Shown here one piece after another: positions 16,268 to 25,800 of a DNA stretch of 64,000 nt (its first letter is position 1; each line of letters begins with the position of its first letter). The position numbers and the translations under genes are program-made. Under the pieces are notes generated by a model. The model ran no database searches and was not told where the DNA came from. It saw only the letters and a list, made by a program, of their open reading frames with translations. Location: the NCBI RefSeq assembly GCF_030866785.1, contig NZ_CP133018.1, forward strand, positions 3,348,001 through 3,412,000, written 5' to 3'. The DNA is from Agromyces protaetiae (GTDB lineage Bacteria; Actinomycetota; Actinomycetes; Actinomycetales; Microbacteriaceae).

Positions 16268-17023
16268 TCAGAGCGCCGTGTAGCCGCCGTCGACGAGGTG
16301 GTAGCTGCCCGTGATGAAGCTCGCGGCGTCGCTCGCGAGGAACACCGTCAGCGCGGCGACCTCATCGGGCTCGCCGAGCCGCCCGATCGGGTGCTTGCCG
16401 ACCAGGAACTGCTGAGCGTCGGCGTCGAGGCTCGCGTCGATGAGCGGCGTCTTGATGAAGCCCGGGCCGACCGAGTTCACGCGGACGCCCTGTGCCGCGT
16501 ACTCGAGCGCCGCGTTCTTCGTGAGCCCGACGACGCCGTGCTTCGCGGCGACGTACGCGGACGAGTTGGCGAAGCCGACACTGCCGAGGATCGACGCCAT
16601 GTTCACGACTGCGCCGCCGCCGTTCGCCGCGATCGCGGGCAGCTGCGCCTTCATGTTCAAGAACACCGCCGTCAGGTTGATGTCGATGACCTTGCGCCAC
16701 CCATCGTCCGGGTAGCCGCCGATCAGCGCAGAGGGCCCGCCGATGCCCGCGTTGTTCACCGCGATCTTGAGCGGCGCGAGCGCGTTCGCCTCGGCGACGG
16801 ATGCCTCGATCCAGCCGGTGTCCGTGGCGTCTCCGGGTGAGGCCGCGGCGGTGCCGCCGGCCTCCGTGATCTCGGCGACGACCTGGTCGGCGTGCTCCCG
16901 GTTCAGATCATTGACGAGGACGGCCGTACCGTTCGCCGCGAGCAACAGCGCGATCGAGCGGCCGATGCCGCTCCCCGCGCCCGTGACGATCGCTGACCGG
17001 CCGTGGACGTCGTAGGTGGCCAT
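16268..17023 (-). CDS. Short-chain dehydrogenase/reductase (SDR)
   Basis: 251 residues. The ATG at 17023 is preferred because GGGGAGGG lies 8 bases upstream; a GTG three codons earlier would sit on the ribosome site itself. Classical SDR motifs are present: TGAGSGIG cofactor loop, NDLN after beta2, NNAG, catalytic Ser in NMASILGS and YVAAK (Tyr-x3-Lys). DLN following beta2 suggests NAD(H) preference. The C-terminus SYHLVDGGYTAL is typical of 3-hydroxybutyrate dehydrogenase or 3-oxoacyl-ACP reductase-like members. Substrate not determinable. Confidence 0.9.
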   Translation of the reverse strand: MATYDVHGRSAIVTGAGSGIGRSIALLLAANGTAVLVNDLNREHADQVVAEITEAGGTAAASPGDATDTGWIEASVAEANALAPLKIAVNNAGIGGPSALIGGYPDDGWRKVIDINLTAVFLNMKAQLPAIAANGGGAVVNMASILGSVGFANSSAYVAAKHGVVGLTKNAALEYAAQGVRVNSVGPGFIKTPLIDASLDADAQQFLVGKHPIGRLGEPDEVAALTVFLASDAASFITGSYHLVDGGYTAL

Positions 17024-17194
17024 GATGTGCACCCTCCCCGGGCGGGCACGGAGCCGCCGAACCCTTCGCCGGTCGACCCGTCCGCCGACAGCATAGGCTC
17101 ACGCGTGGACGGCGGCACAGGGCTTGCACCGGCTCCACCCCCGGGCTCCACCCCCCGGCGCCATGCGTTCAGGCTCGCGTCGCGCGCCTGCGCC

Positions 17195-18997
17195 TCACGG
17201 CAACCGCGGCGTGCGCGGCGGCTCGGTGCGGCGGGCGCCGGTCGCCTCGAACGCCGCCGCGAGCGCGAGCAGCGCCGAGTCGTCGTAGGCGCGGCCCGCG
17301 AACGTCAGCCCGACGGGCATGCCGGTGTCGTCCATGGTGCCCATGGGCACGGTCACGGTCGGGATGCCGAGGTGGCGCGGCACGAGGTTGCCGTTCGCCA
17401 CCCAGACCCCGTTGCGCCAGCCGAGATCGGCGGATGCCTCGTCGACGTCCATGTCCGCGGGTGCGACGTCGGCGACGGCGGGGAAGAGCACGGCATCGAG
17501 GCCGAGCTCGTCCATCCACTGCTCGAGGTCGACGCGGCGGGTCTGCTCGAGCCCGCGGAGGCCGGCCTCCAGCTCGGGGATCTCGGCGACGGATGCCACG
17601 GGGTGCCGCCGCACGTGAGCAGGGTAGTCCGCGATGTCGTCGTCGAAGCCCGTGTAGCGGTCGGGCAGGGCGCCCTCGGGGTGGGGGAAGATCCTGGCAC
17701 CGTCGACATCGGCGAGCGAGTCGAGGGCCGGGTCGCCGTTCGCGCGGAGGAAGTCGTCCCACGCCCACGCCGACAGGTCGACGATCTCGCGATGCAGGTA
17801 CTCGGGGCTCACGAGGCCGCGCGTCGCGATCGTGGGGGCGCCGGGCCGGTCGCCCTCGTAGTTCGACACCGCCGGGAAGTCGACGAGCACGACCTCGGCG
17901 CCGGCCGCCTCGAGGTCGCGGCGTGCGGCCTCCCACAGGTCGATGATCGAGTCGCGGGTCTCGATGCGCTGGCCGGTGGCGCCGCCGATGCCGACGGTTC
18001 CGCCCGGCTCGGCCGTGCCGGCCGCCGGGTCGGCGTTCACGTACATGCGCGGCACCCCGAACCGCTTCCCGGCGAGCGCGGCGCGCGCCGACGAGGCATC
18101 CGTCACCGCCAGCGCCGGGTAGGACGCGGGCCGCACCGCCGACGCGGCCGGCAGCTCGATCCAGGGCTGGGCACGCCAGAAGTCGCCGCGAGTCTCGGGG
18201 TCGTCGGCGACGATCACGTCGAGCACCTCGAACAGGTCGGCCATGGTGCGGGTGTGCGGCACCACGACGTCCATGGTCGGCACGAGCGGCCAGTTCCCCC
18301 GCACGGAGATCACGCCGCGGGACGGCGTGTAGGCGCACAACGCGTTGTTCGAGGCCGGCGCGCGACCCGACGACCAGGTCTCCTCGCCGAGTCCGAAGGC
18401 GGCGAAGCTGGCCGCGGTCGCGGTGCCCGAGCCGTTCGACGAACCCGACCCGAACGCGGCGGTCAGGTACTCGGCGGCGTACGGGCTCTCGGCCCGGCCG
18501 TACACCCCGCGCTGCATGCCGCCGTTCGCCATGGGCGGCATGTTCGTGAGGCCGAGGCAGATGGCGCCTGCGGCGCGCAGCCGTTCGATGGTGAAGGCGT
18601 CTCGCTGCGCCACGAGGTGCTCGAACGCCGGGCTGCCCGCTGCCGCCGTGAGGCCGCGCACGAGGTAACTGTCCTTGGCGGTGTACGGGATGCCGTCGAG
18701 CGGTCCGAGCCTCGCACCGCGCGCCCGGCGCTCGTCTGAGGCGCGCGCTTCGGCGAGCGCGTCGGGGTTGCGCACCACGACGGCGTTCAGTGCGGTCGCG
18801 GTGCCAGGGGCGTCGTACGCGTCGATGCGCGCGACGTACGCCTCGACGAGCTCGACCGCGGTCGTCTCCCCCGCGTCGAGTGCGTCGCGCAGCTCGGCGA
18901 TGGACGCCTCGACGACGTCGAACCCGTGGCCGCCGCGCTGCACGGGTCGAGGGACCGACGAAGGAACGCCTGTGTCGGGAGCCCGCCCCTCGTTCAT
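17195..18997 (-). CDS. Amidase signature family hydrolase
   Basis: 600 residues, longer than the usual 450-500. The amidase signature is visible: catalytic Lys in GIPYTAKDSYLV, the Gly/Ser-rich core FGSGSSNGSGTATAA with the cis-Ser, and the nucleophile region around EETWSSGRAPASNNAL. C-terminal VPRHLGIPTVTVPMG is also typical. There is no signal peptide, so it is cytoplasmic. Its ATG overlaps the stop of the agmatine deiminase gene by 4 bases, so the two are probably made together. Because agmatine deiminase yields N-carbamoylputrescine, a tempting role is hydrolysis of that carbamoyl group in place of the usual nitrilase-type AguB; this is inference. Confidence 0.88.
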   Translation of the reverse strand: MNEGRAPDTGVPSSVPRPVQRGGHGFDVVEASIAELRDALDAGETTAVELVEAYVARIDAYDAPGTATALNAVVVRNPDALAEARASDERRARGARLGPLDGIPYTAKDSYLVRGLTAAAGSPAFEHLVAQRDAFTIERLRAAGAICLGLTNMPPMANGGMQRGVYGRAESPYAAEYLTAAFGSGSSNGSGTATAASFAAFGLGEETWSSGRAPASNNALCAYTPSRGVISVRGNWPLVPTMDVVVPHTRTMADLFEVLDVIVADDPETRGDFWRAQPWIELPAASAVRPASYPALAVTDASSARAALAGKRFGVPRMYVNADPAAGTAEPGGTVGIGGATGQRIETRDSIIDLWEAARRDLEAAGAEVVLVDFPAVSNYEGDRPGAPTIATRGLVSPEYLHREIVDLSAWAWDDFLRANGDPALDSLADVDGARIFPHPEGALPDRYTGFDDDIADYPAHVRRHPVASVAEIPELEAGLRGLEQTRRVDLEQWMDELGLDAVLFPAVADVAPADMDVDEASADLGWRNGVWVANGNLVPRHLGIPTVTVPMGTMDDTGMPVGLTFAGRAYDDSALLALAAAFEATGARRTEPPRTPRLP

Positions 18998-20028
18998 CGT
19001 CCGGCGACCGCCGGCTGCTGCTGCGTGATGCAGTGGATGCCGCCGCCGCGGGCGAACATCGGCCGCGCGTCCACGGTCACGACCCGTCGCCCGTACGCCT
19101 CGCCGAGGATCGACGCGGCCCGGGCATCGGCCTGGGCCTCGCCGAACCCGCACACGATGACGCCGCCGTTCACCACGAGATGGTTCACGTAGCTCCAATC
19201 GACGAAGCCCTCGTCGTCGCGCAGGGTCGCCGGAGCCGGCAGCTCGATGAGCTCGAAGTCGCGCCCCGAGGCATCCGTCTGCGACTCGAGCACCGCGCGC
19301 ACCTCGCGCGAGACCTCGAAATCGGGGTGCGCCGCGTCGAGCTGGGCGTGCACCAGCACCCGGCCGGGCGCCGCGAAGGCGGCGACGATGTCGACGTGCC
19401 CGCGCGTGCCGTAGTCCTCGTAGTCGCGGGTGAGTCCGCGCGGCAGCCAGACCGTCCGGGTCGTGCCGAGGGTGCGCGCGAACTCGGCCTCGACGCGCGC
19501 CTCGTCGGCGTACGGGTTGCGGCCCGGATCGAGCTGCACGGTGCGCGTCGCGAGGACGGTGCCCTCGCCATCGACGTGGATGCCGCCGCCCTCGTTCACG
19601 AGCATCGAGCTCACGACCTCTGCGCCGACCTGCGCGGCCGTGAAGCGTGCGATCTCGCGGTCGTGCTTCCAGCTGGCCCAGCGGGGCGCGCCCCAGCCGT
19701 TGAAGATCCAGTCGACCGCGCCGAGCAGGCCAGGGCGCTCGTCGTCGACGACGAAGGTCGGGCCGAAGTCGCGCATCCAGAAGTCGTCGAGCGGCGCCTC
19801 GACCTGTTCGATGTGGCTGCCGAGCATGCGAGCGGCGCGGTCGCGCTCGGTGGGGTCCACGACCATGGTCACGGGCTCGAACTCGGCGATGGCGTGCGCG
19901 ACCTCGGCCCACGCCTCGTACGCCTGCTCGGCGGAGGCCGCATCGTCGCCGAGGGTCTCGTTCTGCCGCGGGAACGCCATCCAGGTGCGCTCGTGCTCGG
20001 CGGTCTCGGCGGGCATGCGCCAGGCCAT
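18994..20028 (-). CDS. aguA: Agmatine deiminase (peptidylarginine deiminase family)
   Basis: 344 residues, standard length. The start MAWRMPAETAEHERTW has GAGGAG 6 bases upstream. Diagnostic segments are TWMAFPRQ, DDFWMRDFGPTFV, NGWGAPRWASWKHD, VNEGGGIHVDGEGTVL, the His in YGTRGHVDIVA and the C-terminal catalytic Cys333 in GGGIHCITQQQP. It should hydrolyse agmatine to N-carbamoylputrescine and ammonia. It is the first gene of a two-gene unit with the amidase, divergent from a TetR regulator; the shared 103-base gap holds a perfect 16-bp palindrome. Confidence 0.92.
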   Translation of the reverse strand: MAWRMPAETAEHERTWMAFPRQNETLGDDAASAEQAYEAWAEVAHAIAEFEPVTMVVDPTERDRAARMLGSHIEQVEAPLDDFWMRDFGPTFVVDDERPGLLGAVDWIFNGWGAPRWASWKHDREIARFTAAQVGAEVVSSMLVNEGGGIHVDGEGTVLATRTVQLDPGRNPYADEARVEAEFARTLGTTRTVWLPRGLTRDYEDYGTRGHVDIVAAFAAPGRVLVHAQLDAAHPDFEVSREVRAVLESQTDASGRDFELIELPAPATLRDDEGFVDWSYVNHLVVNGGVIVCGFGEAQADARAASILGEAYGRRVVTVDARPMFARGGGIHCITQQQPAVAGR

Positions 20029-20081
20029 GGGCGGCTCCTCGAGGTCGGGGCGCGGATGCCTCGGCGCCACGTGTGCTCGTA

Positions 20082-20097
20082 TTGATCAGCTGATCAA
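20082..20097. promoter_or_regulatory. Perfect 16-bp palindromic operator TTGATCAGCTGATCAA
   Basis: This AT-richer palindrome stands in the intergenic gap between divergent agmatine deiminase and TetR genes, 54 bases from one start and 35 from the other. Its size and symmetry fit a TetR-type dimer site that would control both directions. A candidate -10 (TACATA, 20113-20118) for the TetR gene lies just downstream. Confidence 0.8.
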
Positions 20098-20131
20098 CAA
20101 CTGGCCTGAAACTACATAGACTGAACCGACG

Positions 20132-20944
20132 ATGTCAAGCGAACAGGAGCACCCGAGACCCCCCGAGCGGGGTCGCACATGGTCGTCGAACGCGCCGACA
20201 CGCGACGATTCGCGACCCCGCGCGCCACGTGCCGAGGGGCGTGCGGCGCGCAAGGCGCCCGAGGAGCGTCGCGCCGAGATCACGGAGGCCGCCCGCGCGC
20301 TCGCGCTCGCCGACGGACTCACGGCCGTGACCCTGCGCGGGGTCGCGGCACGGGCCGGCGTCACGCCCGCGCTCGTCGCGCACTACCGCCCGAGCATGGA
20401 TGAGCTCGTCGCCGAGACCTTCCGCACGATCGTGGCGGCCGAACTGCGCGAGATCGCCGAGGCGCCCACGAGGACGGCTCTCGGCGACCCGACCGCGCCC
20501 GGTGCCGCCGATCGTGCCGTGGCGAGTGCAGACACGGCGGCGTCGCCGGCACAGTCCCGCGTCCTCACCGGAGATCGGGACGAGCGCGCGAGCGCGACCG
20601 ATCGGCTCGGACACCTCGTGCATACGCTCCTCGACGGCAGCCGCGACGACGTCACGCTCGTCTGGGTCGAAGCGTGGGCGATCGGCCGGCGGAACGAGAC
20701 CCTCGCCGCCGCCGTGCGCGAGCAGATGGACGCCTGGCACGCGGTGCTCCACGACCTGATCGCGGCGGGTGCGGCCGACGGCGAGTTCGAGGTCGACGAT
20801 CCCGCGTCGGTCGCCTGGCAGCTGCTCGGCATGATCGACGGGCTCAACGCGCAAGCGCTCGTGCGCTGGGGCGAGGGACGCAGCGTGCTGCTCACGCACG
20901 CCCTCGAGGGCATGCTCGGACTCGAGCGCGGCGCTCTGCGCTGA
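20132..20944 (+). CDS. TetR-family transcriptional regulator
   Basis: 270 residues, long for TetR because of a ~45-residue disordered basic N-terminus rich in Arg/Pro and a linker around residues 115-150. The helix-turn-helix lies at about residues 48-95 (RRAEITEAARALALADGLTA, LRGVAARAGVTPALVAHYRP). The C-terminal domain (WVEAWAIGRRNETLAAAVRE, VAWQLLGMIDGLNAQALVRW) resembles the BetI-type TetR_C. It is divergent from agmatine deiminase and amidase, and is probably their repressor acting at the palindrome 20082-20097, possibly with a polyamine ligand. Confidence 0.9.
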   Translation: MSSEQEHPRPPERGRTWSSNAPTRDDSRPRAPRAEGRAARKAPEERRAEITEAARALALADGLTAVTLRGVAARAGVTPALVAHYRPSMDELVAETFRTIVAAELREIAEAPTRTALGDPTAPGAADRAVASADTAASPAQSRVLTGDRDERASATDRLGHLVHTLLDGSRDDVTLVWVEAWAIGRRNETLAAAVREQMDAWHAVLHDLIAAGAADGEFEVDDPASVAWQLLGMIDGLNAQALVRWGEGRSVLLTHALEGMLGLERGALR

Positions 20945-20976
20945 GGCATCCGCTCGCCCTGACCTTCACCGCGCGT

Positions 20977-21040
20977 TGGAGGTCGATGTTCGCACTGGAG
21001 GTCGGATCAGACCGACCTCCATCACGGAAATCGACCTCCA
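20977..21040. repeat. Nested inverted repeat of TGGAGGTCG
   Basis: TGGAGGTCGAT (20977-20987) pairs with ATCGACCTCCA (21030-21040), and inside TGGAGGTCGG (20996-21005) pairs with CCGACCTCCA (21012-21021). The motif is thus present four times, twice in each orientation, between the convergent TetR and YjbR genes. It may act as a bidirectional terminator. Confidence 0.8.
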
Positions 21041-21066
21041 TCGCGAACCCGCGGGCGCACGCGCTG

Positions 21067-21504
21067 CTAGTCGGAGTTGTCGCGCAGCCACTCGTCGGCG
21101 AGCTTGCGCGGCGCGACCGACAGGAACGCGTCGGCGACGACCTCGCCGAGCCGACGGCGCGAGATGCGGTCGAGGCGCACGAGGATCGCGGACCAGCCGT
21201 CGAAGTGCGAGGTCGTGAAGAACACGTCGGGGTCGGACTCGACGAGCGCGAACTTGACGGCCTCGTCATCGACCCGGGCGCCGAGCACCGGGAAGTCCTG
21301 CTCGGCGAGACCGAGCTCCTCGAGGTCCTTACGCCGCAGCGGCCGCTCCCACACGAATCCCTTGCCGTGGACGCGCCAGTGGGCGGCACCCCAGCTGACG
21401 TGCTCGGTCGTGTCGGGGAACGACAGCGCCAGGCGGCGCACCTCGTCCCAGTCGACGCCGGTCGTCCGCGCGCCGTCCTCATCGCTGCCGGTGTCGACGT
21501 CCAT
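21067..21504 (-). CDS. MmcQ/YjbR-family protein
   Basis: 145 residues from MDVDTGSDEDG; longer in-frame versions would run into the tandem repeat at 21541-21608. Typical YjbR/MmcQ features are VDWDEVRRLALSFPDTTEHV, VHGKGFVWERPLRRKD, LVESDPDVFFTTSHFDGWSA and ILVRLDRISRRRLGEVVADA. The family has a CyaY-like fold and is called DNA-binding in annotations, but function is poorly established. It is divergent from the ADH-like gene and convergent with TetR. Confidence 0.88.
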   Translation of the reverse strand: MDVDTGSDEDGARTTGVDWDEVRRLALSFPDTTEHVSWGAAHWRVHGKGFVWERPLRRKDLEELGLAEQDFPVLGARVDDEAVKFALVESDPDVFFTTSHFDGWSAILVRLDRISRRRLGEVVADAFLSVAPRKLADEWLRDNSD

Positions 21505-21540
21505 GCCGGTCACGCTACGCCCGGACCGCGATCGCGACAA

Positions 21541-21653
21541 TGCCGTCGCGGGCCGCACATGCCGACGCGTGCCGGCACATGCCGTCGCGGGCCGCACATG
21601 CCGACGCGCTGACGCGTCACGACGCGTTCGCACGTCCCGTCGCGTTCTCGCGG
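21541..21653. repeat. Direct repeat of 29 bp (period 39) plus short inverted repeats
   Basis: A 29-base unit beginning TGCCGTCGCGGGCCGCACAT occurs at 21541-21569 and again at 21580-21608 without mismatch. Downstream, ACGTCCCG and CGGGACGT enclose an 11-base loop and GACGCG half-motifs recur. The stretch fills the divergent gap between the YjbR and ADH-like genes. Confidence 0.75.
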
Positions 21654-21713
21654 GACGTCCGCGTTCGCTCGCGCCGCGCTCGCGCGGGCCGTCGCGTTCG
21701 CGATGATAGAGAC

Positions 21714-22724
21714 ATGCTGCCCGCCACCATGACCGCCGTCGCGGCGACCGGATCCGTCCCCCTCGACGACGAGCGCGCGCTCGTCGACGTCGAGCTGCCG
21801 CTGCCCGAGCTCCGGCCGCACGATGTGCTCGTGGAGGTCGCCGCGGTCTCAGTGAACCCCGTCGACCTCAAGATGCGGGCCCGCCGCGGCGCCGACGACC
21901 CGCGCATCGTGCTCGGGTACGACGCGGCGGGCACGGTCGTCGCGGTCGGCTCCGAGGTGACGCTCTTCGCGCCCGGCGATGAGGTGTACTACGCGGGCGT
22001 CAACACCCGGCAGGGCACGAACGCCGAATACCACGCGGTCGACGAGCGGCTCGTCGGCCGGAAGCCCGCGAACCTCTCGATGGCCGAGGCCGCGGCGATG
22101 CCGCTCACGACGATCACGGCGTGGGAGTCGCTGTTCGACCGGTTCGCGCTGGACGAGGCGAGCGACGGCACGCTGCTCGCGCTCGCGGCGGCCGGCGGGG
22201 TCGGCTCGATCCTCACCCAGCTCGCCAGGGCACGCACCGGCGTGACGGTCATCGGCACCGCGTCGCGGCCCGAGTCCCAGGAGTGGGTGCGCCGCATGGG
22301 CGCGCAGCACGTCGTCGACCACCACGGCGACCTCGCCGCGGCCGTGCGCTCGGTCGCGCCGGGCGGCGTGGACCGGGTGTTCACGCCGAGCACGGCCGGG
22401 CGGGTGCCGCTGTTCGCCGAGCTGCTGCGGCCGTTCGGTGAGATCGTCGCGATCGACGAGGACCCCGACATGGATCTGCGGGTGCTGAAGGCGAAGAGCA
22501 TCGCCTGGCACTGGGAGTCGATGTTCACGCGCGGCGTCTTCGAGACGCCCGACATGATCGCCCAGCACGAGCTGCTCGACGAGGCGGCGGGGATGTTCGA
22601 GGCGGGGAGGCTGACGAGCACGCTCACGCGCGAGATCGTCGGCATCGACGCGGCGTCGGTGCGCGAGGCGCACCGGATCGTCGGGTCGGGGAGCAGCATC
22701 GGCAAGGTGGTGCTGACGCGGTAG
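21714..22724 (+). CDS. Zinc-type alcohol dehydrogenase-like oxidoreductase (MDR superfamily)
   Basis: 336 residues; ATG at 21714 (MLPATMTAV) or the in-frame ATG at 21729, no Shine-Dalgarno decides. GroES-like domain with VEVAAVSVNPVDLKMR and VLGYDAAGTVVAVG, then the Rossmann segment LLALAAAGGVGSILTQLAR. Zinc ligands are lacking, which fits the YogA / ZADH2-like quinone reductase branch. C-terminal TREIVGIDAASVREAHRIV and GKVVL are family typical. A second MDR gene lies at 13270-14214 but the two are clearly divergent in sequence. Confidence 0.85.
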   Translation: MLPATMTAVAATGSVPLDDERALVDVELPLPELRPHDVLVEVAAVSVNPVDLKMRARRGADDPRIVLGYDAAGTVVAVGSEVTLFAPGDEVYYAGVNTRQGTNAEYHAVDERLVGRKPANLSMAEAAAMPLTTITAWESLFDRFALDEASDGTLLALAAAGGVGSILTQLARARTGVTVIGTASRPESQEWVRRMGAQHVVDHHGDLAAAVRSVAPGGVDRVFTPSTAGRVPLFAELLRPFGEIVAIDEDPDMDLRVLKAKSIAWHWESMFTRGVFETPDMIAQHELLDEAAGMFEAGRLTSTLTREIVGIDAASVREAHRIVGSGSSIGKVVLTR

Positions 22725-22846
22725 CGGATGCCCCGGGCGGATGCCCCGGGCGGGTGCCTGTGGAGGCCGTGGCCGTGAGTGTCGGCGGCTGCGGTTAGCG
22801 TGGTCTCGTCGACCAGGTCGGTCGGCGGCGAGGCGAAAGGGGCCGG

Positions 22847-25800
22847 ATGTTCCTCCTCGACGGTTCCGTCGTCACGAGCGCGAGCGACCTGAAGAAGGCG
22901 TCCGACTGCGAGTTCGCGTTCCTGCGCGAGCTCGACGTGAAACTCGGCCGCGACACGCTCTTCGAGCCGCTGAACGACGCAATGCTCGAACGCGCCGGCA
23001 CCCTCGGCACCGAGCACGAGCTGCGCGTGCTGGCGCGATACCGCGAGCAGTTCGGCGACGGCGTCGTCGAGATCGAACAGCCGAACGTGCGCGATGCCGC
23101 GGCCGTGGCATCCGCCGTCGCGCTGACGCGCGATGCCCTGCTCGCGGGCGTCCCGGTCGTCTACCAGGCCACGTTCGCGACCGATGGGTTCATCGGGTTC
23201 GCCGACTTCATCGTGCGCCGCCCCGACGGCCGGTATCGCGTGCAAGACTCCAAGCTCGCGCGTCATGCGCGCGTCACCGCGTTGCTGCAGCTCGCGGCGT
23301 ACGCCGAGCAGCTCGACCGACTCGGCATCCCGCTCGACGACACCGTCGAGCTGCTGCTCGGCGACGGCACGTCCAGCGAGCACCGGCTCGACGACATCAC
23401 GCCCGTGTACCGGCAGCGTGTCGCCCGGCTCCGGCAGCTCGTCGACGAGCGGGTCGCCGACGACGGCCCGGTCGCGTGGGGCGACCCGCGATACATGCAC
23501 GACGGTCGCTGCCCGACCTGCGAGCTCGAGGTGCAGGCGAACCGCGACGTGCTGCTCGTCGGCAGCCTGAGGGTCACACAGCGCGAGGCGCTGGCCGAGG
23601 CGGGCATCACGACGATCGACGCACTCGCCGCTTCGAGCGGGCCCGTACCGCATCTCATCGAGTCCACGCTCGAGAACCTGCGCGCCCAGGCCCGGCTGCA
23701 GCTCGTCGCCGAGGCGCGCGAGCGCGAGGCGTCGGGCCGCCGGCCCGAAGGCTCGCCGCCGCTCCCCCCGCCGGTCGAGGTGCGCGATGCCGAGTCGCTC
23801 GCGGCGATTCCGGCGCCGAACCCCGGTGACCTCTTCTTCGACTTCGAGGGCGATCCGCTCTACACCGAGGGCGATGCGACGAGCTGGAACCTCGACTACC
23901 TCTGGGGCATGGTCGACGACCGCGAGCAGTACACCGCGCTGTGGGCGCACTCGTTCGCCGAAGAGCGCGAGGCGCTGCTGCGCTTCCTCGAGCTCGTGAA
24001 GCTGCGTCGGCAGACCCACCCCGACCTGCACATCTACCACTACGCGAGCTACGAGCGCACGCATCTGACGTCCATCGCCGCTCGGCACGGGGTGGGCGAG
24101 GCCGACGTCGATCAACTGCTCGCCGACGGCGTGCTCGTCGACCTCTACCCGATCGTGAAGCGCGGGGTTCGGGTCGGCAGCCGCTCGTACTCGATCAAGA
24201 AGCTCGAGCCGCTCTATATGGGCGACGAGTTGCGCGAGGCCGACGTGAAGTCGGGCGCGGACTCGATCACCGAGTACGTGCGGGCCAGGCAGCTCGCCGA
24301 GTCCGGCCGGGAGTCCGAGCGGGGCGAGGCGCAACGCATCTTCGACGACCTCGCCGACTACAACCGGTACGACTGCGTGTCGACGCGGCGCCTGCGCGAC
24401 TGGCTGCTCGGCATCGCGCGCCGGGCGGGCGTCGAGCCCGTGCCGCCGGCGTTCCTCCGCGAGCGCGCGGCGACGAAGGTGTACGAGCCGACCCCGCTCG
24501 CGCTGCACCTGCGGCAGCTCGCGGGCCCCGCGACGCCCGGCGACGGCCGCGAGCCCGACCAGACGGCGCTCGCTCTCGCGTCGGCGGCGATCGACTATCA
24601 CGACCGCGAGGCCAAGAGCTTCTGGTGGAGCCATTTCCTGCGCACCGACCAGCCCGCGGACTCGTGGGAAGACCATCGCGACGTGCTCGTCGTCGACCCT
24701 GCTCGCTCGGGCATCGTCACGCCGTGGCACGAAGAGCCGCAGTGGAACAACGCCCGACGCGAGCTGCTGCTCACCGGGCGCATCGCGCCGGGCTCGCGGT
24801 TCAGCGTCGGCTCCGGCGTGTTCCTGTTCTACGAGCCCGACACCCCGGTTCCGGCCTTCACGATGCGCCCGGGGCAGCGCCGAGCCATCGACGCGACCAT
24901 CGTCGAGGTGACCGATGCGGGCCTCGTGGTCGAAGAACGCGGCGCCGCCGGCGAGACCTGGTCGGCCCTGCCGATGGCCGTCGGTCCCGGCCGGCCGCCG
25001 TCGACCGACGCCCTCACGTTGGCGATCGCCGAGTGGGCGGCGCCCATTCCCACCACGTTCCCAGCGCTTCCCGCGAATCCCGCGATGGATGTGCTGCGCC
25101 GGCTTCCGCCGCGCCTCGAGGTGCGCTCCTCGCTCGAGCGGGCGACCGACCCGCACGACTATGTCGAACGGGTCCTCGGGGCCGTGCAGCGGCTCGAACA
25201 CTCGTACCTCGCGGTGCAGGGCCCGCCCGGCACCGGCAAGACGTACGTCGCGTCGCACGTGATCGCCCGCCTCGTCGCCGACCACGGGTGGCGCATCGGG
25301 GTCGTCGCGCAGTCGCACGCGGTCGTCGAGCACGTGCTCGAAGCCGTCGTCGGCGCCGGGCTCGACCCCGACCTGGTCGGCAAGGCGGTGAAAGACCCGG
25401 GCGTGGTCGGCACGCGACCCTTCACGGCGTTCGCGAAGAAAGACGACCTCGCCAGGTTCACCGCCGAACGCGGCGACGGCTACGTCATCGGCGGTACCGC
25501 GTGGGACTTCTGCAACGTCAAGCGCGTGCCGCGCGGCTCGCTCGACCTGCTCGTGATCGACGAGGCCGGGCAGTTCTCACTGGCCTCGACCATCGCGGTC
25601 TCGGTGGCGGGGCGCAACCTCCTGCTGCTCGGCGACCCCCAGCAGCTGCCCCAGGTCAGTCAGGCACTGCACCCCGAGCCGGTCGACACGTCGGCGCTCG
25701 GCTGGGTCGCCGACGGCCACGAGGTGCTGCCGCCCGAGTACGGCGTCTTCCTCGCTGAGACCCGTCGCATGCACGAGGCGGTGGCCGCGCCGGTGTCCCG

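Noticed and set aside
22727..22760. Two GCGGATGCCCCGGG copies after the ADH-like gene as a terminator
   Set aside because: They are direct, not inverted, repeats and do not form a stem with each other.
21989..25333. A 1114-residue minus-strand frame opposite the nuclease-helicase
   Set aside because: No recognisable domain, and the plus strand carries Walker A/B and nuclease motifs in order.
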